Of a stretch of DNA of 64,000 nt, positions 22,380 to 35,500 are shown in pieces. The notes beneath the pieces were generated by a model. It ran no database searches, was not told the DNA's origin, and saw only the letters and a list, made by a program, of their open reading frames with translations. How positions within the stretch are numbered: position 1 is the first letter of the stretch; each line of letters opens with the position of its first letter. Origin of the DNA: Mallotus nudiflorus (taxonomy: Eukaryota > Streptophyta > Magnoliopsida > Malpighiales > Euphorbiaceae); assembly GCA_947683625.1 (NCBI GenBank), contig CANTUR010000793.1, forward strand, positions 2,480,001-2,544,000, in the 5' to 3' direction. A program made the translations under genes and the position numbers.

Positions 22380-22960
22380 AGGTGTTGTATAATATATTGG
22401 GACATCAAGCAAAGTACATCACTAGGGTGTCATATAGCCACTTAAAATGTCAAGCAGAGATGTCTCATAACCTTTAGGGATGTCAAGCAAAAGACATACT
22501 AGGGTATTATATAGCCATTTAAGGTATTAAGTGGGCTGTTGTATAGCCTCTTGGGACTTCAAGAAAAAGACATCAATGGCATGCCTTATAACCACTTAAG
22601 GCGTCAAGTAGGGTATTGTATAGCCTTTTAAGCAGTCAAGCAAAAGATATCATGGGAGTGTTGTATAGTGACTTAGGGCGTCAAATGGGATGCTATATAT
22701 TCTTAAAGGGCATTAATAAAAAGACATCACTAGGGTACTATATAGCCACTTAAGGCATTAGATAAGGTGTTGTATAGCCTCTAGGGACCATTAAGCAAAA
22801 GATATCCAAAGGGTGCAATATAGCCACTCAAAGCATTAAGGCAGGGATTGTATAGCCTTTAAGGCATCAAATAAAAGACATCACAAGATGCCATATAGCC
22901 ACTGAAGGTGTCAAGCATGGTGTTGTGTAGTCTATATGGCATCAAGTGAGAATTAAGGTA
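22380..22960. repeat. Tandem array, 75-78 bp unit, about seven copies
   Basis: The phrase (CATCAAGCAAAAGACATC and variants) recurs at 22403, 22481, 22557, 22633, 22710, 22788, 22864 and 22939, a spacing of 78, 76, 76, 77, 78, 76 and 75. Each unit contains TATAGCC twice, once after a GTGTCATATAGCCACTTAA-like stretch and once after GGGTGTTGTATAGCC, so the unit itself looks like two related halves. Copies are diverged by many substitutions, so the array is old. Confidence 0.93.
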
Positions 22961-24154
22961 ATATGATATTACCTCTAAGGCATTAAACATATTATGGTTA
23001 TGTGTGCTTGTGTTTAGTGTAGGAATAGACCTTTTGATTGGTGTCTTCGAGCTTTAGAATTTTGACCTCTTTATTTTGTGAAATTATTTATAAATTAATC
23101 AAGTTCTAACAAAAATAGAGAAATTTTTTTAATAAATTTCATAAAATCAAACCTATATTTTTTATAAAATTAAATATATTTTTATTATTTTTTTTACTAA
23201 AAAATATGTATTTTTGTTTGTCTTATTATTCTATTATTACTTTTATCATGTAATATTGTATTAAAAAGTTATATCGTGATTTTAAAAATAAATTTTATGA
23301 AGAAATTTAATTAATGTATTTGATATAAATAAATTTTATGAAATTTATTCAGAAATTCAAGTTTTATATGTTTGCTTATAAAATTTATTCAAAATTTTAA
23401 TATTTTAAACTTGTATAATTACTTGTAAATAAATTAAATTCTAGCAAAATAGTTAAAATTTTAAATTAATGTCATAATATGAAACTTATATTTTGTAAAA
23501 TTTAGGTACGTCTTTTTGTTATTTTTGTATGCTAAAATATACATAATGCTAAACTTACATTTTTTATAAATTGTGTATGATATTAATTAGCTTAAAAGTA
23601 TTTTTTATCAAATAAAATTTTAATTTGAATTTAAATTTATATAATCCATATTAGAAGAAACTACATAATTCATATAAATTATATTTGATTAAATATTTAT
23701 TTAAAAGAAGCACTTGAAATTTTAATTTTTTTTTAATTTTTTGTAAGTTTATAAAGGGGGAGAGGAGACAACTAGTTGTAGTAGTTCCCATTAGGCATTG
23801 CCATACATAGGATGTGCATTTGTCAATTTGGTTTAGTTTAGTTAATAATATAAAACCAAACTAAATATAAAATCTTAAAAAAAATTAATTGAATCAAACT
23901 GATCAAAATTGAAAATCAAATTGAGTTCAGTTTGATCGGTTTGGACTTTTTTTGAACTTTTGAAAATTTGGACTTATTAGATTTTTTTTTTTGTAATTTT
24001 GCATTATTTTAATAATTATGAATTTTATTATTATTATTTTATACTTAATTAATTTATTTTTTTAATAAAATCAATCAAACTAATTATCCAAACTAAATCT
24101 AAATAACTACAGTCAAAATCATTTCAGTCTTAAATAATTTGGTTAAGAATTTTC
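22961..24154. other. Gene-free, very AT-rich interval
   Basis: No coding region recognised. Two diverged direct copies, each about 130 bp, are visible at roughly 23085-23230 and 23430-23560 (shared order of TAACAAAAATAG-, CTTATATTTT-, TTTTTGTT-like blocks). 23815-24130 has GGTTTAGTTTAGTT and AACCAAACTAAAT in opposite orientation at its left end, possibly a small hairpin-like DNA element. Confidence 0.4.
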
Positions 24155-24456
24155 TTGGATTTTGGATTTAGGTCACCCATGATGAGTTGACCCAACTCAA
24201 CTTGATTATAAAAGAAAAAGGAAGAGTGCAACAACTCTTTGAAGTTGTTCCTCCAAAATATATCAAAAAGTATGTTAAAAATAAAAGGATATGAAGAAGA
24301 ATACAAAATATAAAAGGTCTATGTGAATCTCTCCCTAATCAATTGAAAAAAAAATAGTAAATAAGGTTGTAAATCAAAGTGTTTTTCCATTGTGATTAAC
24401 ACTTGAAGAGGTATGTGATCCTAAATTGTTTAGGAATTTAATTACGTATTATTGCA
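24155..24456 (+). repeat. Copia 5' LTR, 3' portion (copy 1)
   Basis: Matches the 3' LTR around 42670-42846: GGATTTTGGATTT, AAAAGGATAYGAAGAAGAAT, TTTTCCATTGTGATTAACACTTGA. It ends CA at 24456 directly before a primer site. The LTR's left part is not recognisable. Confidence 0.7.
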
Positions 24457-24469
24457 TTGGTATTTGAGC
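24457..24469 (+). other. Copia primer-binding site, copy 1
   Basis: TTGGTATTTGAGC, two changes from the tRNA-Met site TTGGTATCAGAGC, immediately after LTR end CA. Confidence 0.75.
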
Positions 24470-24648
24470 ATAATTGATGATTCAGATGTTAATTTGTTAA
24501 TTAATTTCATTTTATGGCTTGAAATTGATGAATTTTGTCTATATGAATATGATTATGACAACAACTTTGTGGTTACTTTCTAGAGCTTTTTACCAATTTA
24601 TGGAAAAAATTTAAATATTTTATCAATTTATACTTGCATTGAAAAAAA

Positions 24649-25191
24649 TGGATAAGTAAAATTTTGATTCTTGTGGTTTTGCCTTTTGATAAAATCAGTC
24701 CTGTGGATTTTTTTTTTGTTATTTAAATACCCTGTGTTACACATTTTTTTACACTTTAGTAACCTTTTTAAATAAAATCATTATTATTTTATAAGAAAAC
24801 ATTAACATAATATTGAATTTCAATGATAAACTTGTTCTATATATGAGTTATGATCAATTTAACAAATTGTTTATTTTTAAAAATATTGTAAATTTATTTT
24901 AAAAATAATTTCTTTTTATTCATAATAAAAATAAAAAATATATCTAAATATAATTTTTTTGCGAGTTTATTGTAGTTAGTTGAATGATATATTACTCATT
25001 ATATGATTTTAGCATTGAAAATGCATATTATTTTTACATTAAAGCATATATTTTAAATAGTATTTATTAGAAGGGTATTAAAGTGTAAAAAAAAATGTGA
25101 AACACAAGGTATTTAAATATTAAAAAAGAAAAACCACATGATTGGTTTTGCCAAAAGGTAAAACCACAAAGATCAAAATTGTACTGATCCA
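24649..25191. mobile_element. MITE-like element, 543 bp, long terminal inverted repeats
   Basis: The left ~115 bases (TGGATAAGTAAAATTTTGAT.., CTTGTGGTTTTGCCTTTTG.., AAATACCCTGTGTTACACAT..) match the reverse complement of the right ~115 bases (TGGATCAGTACAATTTTGAT.., TTTGTGGTTTTACCTTTTGG.., AAATACCTTGTGTTTCACAT..). Flanks are A7 on both sides, a possible 7-bp target duplication in an A run. No coding capacity. It interrupts the copia leader in copy 1 only. Confidence 0.85.
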
Positions 25192-25416
25192 AAAAAAATT
25201 ACCAATTTGTGGTACAAAGTATAAAAGGTCTTTGTGAATCTCTCCCTAATGAATTGAAAATCAAAATGGTAAACATGGTTGTAAATCAAAAAATTTTCCC
25301 ATTGTGATTAAAACTTGATCTAGTGCATATAAGTATAGACACACACACACACTTATGGAATCGTCATGATGTATGTGATTCTAACTTGTTTATGAATTTA
25401 ATTCTATATTATTGCA
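25192..25416 (+). repeat. Copia 5' LTR, 3' portion (copy 2)
   Basis: Repeats 24300-24456: TATAAAAGGTCTTTGTGAATC, TCTCCCTAAT.AATTGAAAA, TTTTCCCATTGTGATTAA, then TTGATCTAGTGCAT, a (CA)n run at 25339-25352, and TATTATTGCA at the end. Confidence 0.75.
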
Positions 25417-25429
25417 TTGGTATCAAATT
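25417..25429 (+). other. Copia primer-binding site, copy 2
   Basis: TTGGTATCAAATT follows LTR end CA. It preserves the first half of the tRNA-Met site and sits at the same place in the duplicated block as 24457. Confidence 0.65.
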
Positions 25430-25594
25430 ATAACTGATGATTCACATGTTATTCATTTTATGGCTTGAAATTAATGAATTTTGTGTGTATGAACATCATT
25501 ATGACAACAACTTTGTACTTACTTTCTGTGGCTTTTTGAAAATTTATGGCAAAAATTTAAATGTTTTATCAATTTATGGTGCATTTCAAAAAAA

Positions 25595-25757
25595 AATAAT
25601 TACCATTTTGTGATGGATCAAAAAATATTATCAATTTATGGTGATTTTTTCTAAGGTGACATGTGAGTTGACTTTTGACTTTAACTTAAATGTCAACTTA
25701 GCAAAAATACCATAAATTGGTAATTTTTTTCATTCCACCACAAAATGGGAATTTTTG
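25595..25757. mobile_element. MITE-like element, about 163 bp, 55-bp inverted repeats
   Basis: Left arm AATTACCATTTTGTGATGG..TATCAATTTATGGTGATTTT matches the reverse complement of the right arm, AATTCCCATTTTGTGGTGG..TTACCAATTTATGGTATTTT. Little sequence separates the arms, so the transcript would fold into a hairpin. A piece of its left arm (ATTACCAATTTGTGG) is also seen at 25197-25211. Confidence 0.8.
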
Positions 25758-26563
25758 TAAAAAAGCCTTACGTTCTACCTTGTTTACTATGTTTCATATC
25801 ATGATTTGTACATGTATTTGTAGTCCATAATATAAGCTTTAAAATGGTTTAAAGAATGTTAAATTTGATTAAGTTTAGAGAAAGATAGGGCTTATCAAAG
25901 TTGGCTTCTTAAAAATTCATTTTATGGAATTTTCAAACTTAGAATTTTTCTAAGGTTCAAGATGATGTAATTAATATTCCTACGGATTAGAAGTTTGAAA
26001 CACAAACACACACTTATAGGTCTTAGAACTTAATCTGATTATACCATTGGACATAAAACATTTAAAAATAGGGACTAAAATATTTCAGAATTAGAATCAT
26101 TCTCTAAAGTGGCAAATGGCTTACACTTAGATTTATCAGACATTAGTATACTTACATTTGGAGGAAAATACTAGCAAGAATTTAAATAAGACCTCCAAAT
26201 TTGCTATAAGTCCAAACTGTTGAACTTTAAAAGGTTATAGTCCTATTTTTTTCCTTGGTTGAATAAAATGGTTACAAGTATTATGAATAAGGAAAATTTT
26301 GAAGATTCAATACCAAAGAGGATTAAGTATAATTTGCTTAACTAAAATTGTGCAAATTGTTTATATACATATTGTTGATTTATGTTTATGAAATCATATT
26401 TTCTATTCATGTATTTTGTAATGAAATATATATCATATATATTACAAAGTATTTGTTTAATTATATGAATTGTTGCATTATACTTCATAATATTAGCATT
26501 CTAAGATTGGTAAAATTCATGAGAATTCTCATATGGAATTATGATTGGCATAATTTCAACTAA

Positions 26564-26800
26564 AGGGAGAATTACTACTTACCCCCTGTATTTTGATCTA
26601 TTATACTATTTCATCCCTGACATTTAAAAAAATATTTATTCATCCCTGATATTTGCAATAGTTAACACTCATTAGTCCTTCTTTAGGGATGAAATAATAC
26701 ATAATTTTGCAAGTTTCAGGGATGAATAATTATTTTTTCAAATATCAAGGATGAAGTAGTGTAATAGGCCAAAACATAAGGGCAAATTGTAGTTCTCCCT
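26564..26800. mobile_element. MITE-like element, 237 bp, about 60-bp inverted repeats
   Basis: AGGGAGAATTACTACTTACC..TCTATTATACTATTTCATCC at the left matches the reverse complement of the right end, AGGGAGAACTACAATTTGCC..CCTATTACACTACTTCATCC. Clear palindromic ends AGGGAGAA/TTCTCCCT. The target duplication is not clear. No coding capacity. It lies in the copia leader, 139 bases before gag. Confidence 0.88.
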
Positions 26801-26938
26801 AAATTAAATGATAAAATTTTGACATTTGAAATAGAATGATGATTGCTAACATAGTGAACTTTCTTATTTAATTCATATGACTCAATGATGTGCATTAATA
26901 ATTGTATTTATAATATTTCTTGTAGTTTGTTACTAACT

Positions 26939-27830
26939 ATGGCATCCAAGAGCATCATAGTTGAATATAATAAGGGTAAGAAATTGAATGGTAATAATTA
27001 CAATATATGGCACTTGAAAATGTACTATGCCCTTTAGGAGCAAGAAGTTTTGGAGACTATTAATAATATTATGGAAGAGCCCAAACCTGGTGAGGGAAAT
27101 ATGAATAACATGCAATATAAGCATGATGTGGCTACTTTTAATGTTTGAAAGAAGAAGGATTTCACTACTAGATGAATTATTATAAGTTCCATGAATGATG
27201 ATTTGATATACAAGTACCAATAGTACCTTACTGCAAATGTAATATGGGTCATTTCAATGGAGAAGTTTGGAGAAACAACTATCTTTAAACTACGATAACT
27301 AACCATTAAATTTGTCACCCACAAGAAGATCCCTACTAAGCTAATGAAGCAACATTTAAGAGATATGTCAAACATGATCATGGAACTTAAAATAGTTTAG
27401 CATAACCTCATTAATTAATAACAAGTTCAAGTTGTTATCCTGTCTCTTCCTAATAGTTAGGAACATATTAAGGTGAATATAACTCATAATGAGAACATTA
27501 AGACATTTACCGTCATTGTGCACCACTTAAAATTAGAAAATGAGTGCCTTGAGGCTGCTAAGCTAAATTTTCATGCATATATGGTTAAATCAAGTTCTAA
27601 AAAGGCTTCTAGCTTTAAACGAAAGAGATTTAATAATAATTGGAAAGGTAAAGGCAAGATGAATGAGACTAAACATGGACCAAAAAAAGTAAACAAGTGA
27701 TTTAAATGTAAAATAGGAAAGCATAAAGTAAAAAAGGATAAGACTAAAGTGACTTGTTACAATTATGGTAACCTGGGTTATTTTGGTTATGCATGTATTG
27801 AGCCAAAAAAAGGTATCACTTTACCAAACT
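26939..27830 (+). pseudogene. Copia gag, degenerate
   Basis: Starts ATGGCATCCAAG and reads KKLNGNNYNIWHLKMYYAL, the N-terminus of copia gag. The long middle includes NVIWVISMEKFGE and LPNS. The basic tail has SSSKKASSFKRKRFNNNW, and a damaged zinc knuckle near 27756-27797 reads CYNYGNLGYFGYAC, with cysteine-2 and the histidine replaced by tyrosine. At least seven in-frame stops. Role in an active element: capsid. Confidence 0.9.
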
Positions 27831-28199
27831 AATTATGTTTTTAAAGTTTTTATTTCTAGTACTGTATTGCTCACTAAAACTCATCTTAAGTGGACTGTAC
27901 ACTTTAAAGCCATGGACCATATAGCTACAGGCAAAAATAAATTTATGAAATTTCATCGAATTCCAAATGGAACAAAGTGGTTCTATGTAGCCAATAATGT
28001 AAGAGCTAATGTTAAAGGAATTAACATGTGCAAATCCTAAACCTACATTATGTTCTTTATGCTCCTGATATGGTTTGTATTTCTTAGGTGAAAATGTTAA
28101 GATTACTCATGGTATTGGTTATTATGGTTATGGATACATTATGGATAGTTTTATATGTTGAATAGTAATTGTGGTGTTTATTTTTTCTTGTTCACTACA

Positions 28200-28752
28200 T
28201 CTAGCAATGATAATGTGGATGCATAATTGTGGCATGCTAGATTAGGGCATATTAGGAAAGATATAATGAATAGAATTGCTCATAATGGTATGTTAGGATC
28301 AAACTTGAAATTTGAATTGCCCACTTATGAATTTTATTTACAAGGAAAAGTAGTTAGAAAATCATTCAAAAATGGCACAAGTGCTTAATTTCTTTTACAA
28401 CTAATACATTATGATATATGTGAACCAATAAGTGTCAAATTAGGGCATGGTGATTCATATGTCAATACCTTCATAGTTGACTTCACTCAAAATAGTCATG
28501 TTTATTAGATCTCTCATAAATCTAAAGCATTATATTGCTTTCAAAAATATAGAAATGAGGTTGAGAATAAATTAGATGGGAAAATAAAAGCATTAAGGAC
28601 TAATTAATATAGGGAGTATCTATATGAACAATTCAAAGTATTATGTAATGAAAAAGGAATTATGAGGCAATTAACAACTCCTCAAACTCTGCAACAAAAT
28701 AGTGTTGCTAAGTGCAGGAATCAAACTTTACTAAAAATGGTTAGGTCGATGA
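28200..28752 (+). pseudogene. Copia pre-integrase domain and integrase N-terminal part
   Basis: WHARLGHIRKDIMNRIAHNG near 28227-28290 is the GAG-pre-integrase motif. Integrase follows with DICEPISVKLGHGDSYVNTF, FIVDFTQNSHVY, YLYEQFKVLCNEKGIMRQLT and TPQTLQQNSVAKCRNQTLLKMVRSMM. It is cut at 28752 by a Tekay-type solo LTR and resumes at 32211. Confidence 0.9.
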
Positions 28753-32210
<3,458 letters not shown>

Positions 32211-32526
32211 GATGGCACATGCTAATCTCCTAATTTGTTCTTAGGGTGATGTTTTATTGTTTATAGCCTATGTACTTAACCATGTACCTTCTAAACCAGT
32301 TTCAACTAAACCTTATGAGTTATGGACAACTAAAAAGCCTAATTTGAATAAGCTACAACCATAAAGATTTACAACATACATTCTTGATAATTTTTATAAA
32401 CTCAGTAAATTTAGACCAAGAGAAAAGAAAATGTATCTTTATATGATATTCTAAGAAATCAAAAGGTTATGTATTTATTGGTGAGGATTTTAATGGAAGA
32501 TTGATTGAAATTGAATCCTTTGGTGA
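32211..32526 (+). pseudogene. Copia integrase C-terminal part
   Basis: Reads MAHANLLICS-stop-GDVLLFIAYVLNHVPSK, then STKPYELWTTKKPNLNKL, the end of the copia integrase core, and IEIESFGD at 32507-32526. It continues in register with DATFLENNFP at 38225 after the CACTA-type insertion is skipped. Confidence 0.9.
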
Positions 32527-35500
32527 CCATAATTTTTAAAGAAATAATTTTTGGCTTTTGGCTTTTGGCTTTTGGCTTTTGGCTTAGGTTTTAATTGTAA
32601 GGACCTGCAATTCCATATACTTTATGCTTCAATAGAGACAATGTGACATTGAATTTAAAGAGTTTGCTAATGAACAGAGAAAAAGACAAGCTTGATTGAA
32701 ATTTTATGCACTTCTTATTAAACTGTGCTTACAAAGTCTAAAAAATGCAAGAATTTAGTTGAATTGAGTTGTGTTTTATTTAGTCAATTCTTGTGATTTG
32801 GAAAGTCCATAATTGCTAGAATTCTATTAAAAAAAGGCATTTTAGTTGTTTAAAAATAAAAAACAAAAAAAGCAAAAAATTAGCGAATGGATCCTTAGCT
32901 TTTTCATTTTAAATTTGTGCTTTCAAATATGAATTTAGAAAAATTTACTCATTCGAATATCATGCAAATGGTCAAAACATAATTTGAGGAGTAGAATTAA
33001 TTAAGTGTTGGATATATTCATTTTAAATTTTGAAAGGCTTGACTATGATGTATCCATTTGCTTTTTTCTTTTTGGTATTATCTATTTTCAGTTTGCATGA
33101 AACCTTCCCTTATTTCTTCTAGTCAATTTCTCTACATAATTATAGCTGGATGATTAAAGATTGTTGTCATGGCTAGTAAATATAGTCATGGTCTCATTTT
33201 CTATAATTTTGTCCCTATATTTTCATGTCAATGCAAGAAAAATCACATCTTCCCCTTTTATCTTGGAACATAATTAAGGTTCTATATATATAGGTATTTG
33301 CCTTTTTAAAGTTCACTTAAAATTTTGAAACCATGTACACCATATGCATCAATTGTAACCATAATTACATTATATTGCAAGATCATGTCGTTGAGTGACT
33401 ATTGATTATTCATAATAACCGCCTGAATTATTAATTGATTTATGCAAGCTAACCCCTTTTTGTGTTAACTTGCAATGCAAAACAAGTCTACCCCTTCGGC
33501 CAACCAATTTCCCTTTTTGTGTTAACTTGCAATGCAAAACCTATATATATAAACATACATTTACTCTTCTAGCTCATGAAATTGATAAATTATAACTAAA
33601 ATTAATTACAAAATTCAAACTGAATACATTAAATAACTCATTTTAAGATTATTAATTAATTTTGTACCATATAATTTGAATTAACTATTAGCCATTTTAA
33701 GAAAATAATAAGATTTCAAAATGTCTATATCGATATAGACATACATTTATTCTCCTAGCTATTACGTGCCAAAATGCAAGTTTTTCAAAATAAAGAAGAG
33801 GCATTCTTGATTTCTTATTAGTTATATGATCAAGAGGAAAATGAAGATCTCAAGATTTCAAGCTTTGAAACATTTTCTTATTTTGTTATGTTGGTTATTT
33901 TCTTGATACCCGACAACACTATTAAATTTTTATCAACTTATGAAAAATTTAAAGTTGCAGGGCCTAATGATGAAATTTGTGATTAATATGTTTGGAAACA
34001 AGCTCAAAAGCTTTGTAAGGTATTGAAATTTGTGATTAGTTCATCCATTTCACTCATTACATGGTACTTCTCTCTAATATAAGTCTTAACCATTTTTGTT
34101 TGGTCCTACTGAATTAACACAAACCTGTTTAGAAGGGACTAGTTCATAAAAGCTAATAAGAAGATCTATACTGGAATTCTGGGAAAGGATTCTATTTTAA
34201 ACTGATTAATGGTGAAACACAGAATTAATTGGTTAATTATTCTTCTTCCTTTGACTTCATTTAGACATCATAATTCATTTCTTACAAAGCACAAATCTTT
34301 TGCTCAATATAATGCATATATGTCTACCTTGTGTTTCTGCATTTTTCTTTTTGTGTGAAGTTGTTTCTTCAGTTAGTTCCTAAAAAAATGAATGTGTGGA
34401 TGTTTTTTCTTCTTCGCTCCTTAATATTTTCTGGTTGGTAGATCGCAAGAAGTTTTAGACCTGACTACTTGTTGAAGTTGTACATAACTTGTGCAATTGG
34501 TGGTTATTCTATCTGGTGCATCATGGTTTTATTGCTTTATCAACAAAGGTATGACTATTCCACAACTAGTCCACTATATAATTTCAACATATTTGTGATG
34601 ATAAGGACATGAAAGTTTAATGTAAATATTGTTTGAGGAAAATGAATGTAATATGTTCACATCAGCATCATTTTGAATATTCCTATTAAATTCTAGTGAA
34701 AACATACAGTGGCTCATTCCTATCTCGTTGGGCTATTATCACTTCAACTCTTACCTAACTTTATGCTAATTATAGGGATATAGAATGTGGATGGATCCTT
34801 CAAGAACCCCAGGATTGGTATGCTTTTGGAAACTGTTCATGACAAGCTCATCCTTTTCCTTTTTTATTCAAACTGAGCATGTTTGCTCATACTGTAAGCT
34901 AATTAATTATTTTCAATATCTGAAAAGAATCCCATTTGTAAGGATTTATGTTCTGGTGCTTTAAACACTGAAATACTTTTACAAATAAGTTCAATAAATT
35001 GATAGCTAAAAGCAAATACAATGATCATGAAAGATAAGAACTAGTGTCAATCCCTCATGTAATAACTTGTCATGCCACGGCTTTAATTTCCATTTATATG
35101 GATGTTGAAGCGTTCAAAATATAGTTCGATGTCTAAAAATGAATGAGTAGGTTTAGTTTTGTCTCTAAACACCGCTTAATCACAGCAGGTTGCAACAATT
35201 GTGTCTTTAATTTACTGTACTAATTGGAATATAAGGCTCCATTGAGTATAAAAGATGCATAGAACAATTTTTTATTTATTATCGTATTTTAATTTATCTT
35301 ATTCTTGTTCTATGATAGATTAATACGCTCTAGTCGATATGGAGGCTGTATTTGTTCCATCTCAACATTTCATCTTATTAGTGCAGAGGCAATATGATCC
35401 ACAATGAAATGTAATAGAATTTTTGACATTTTAGCAATATATGTTTATTACTCAGGTTTAGATTAAACTTTTCAATTTTCTGTTATGGCACTTATTCACC

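Noticed and set aside
22380..22960. CRISPR-like array
   Set aside because: Units are continuous and diverged with no conserved short repeat plus unique spacers, and the DNA is plant nuclear.
27034..27381. Minus-strand open frames opposite copia gag
   Set aside because: They are antisense shadows of the degenerate gag on the plus strand.
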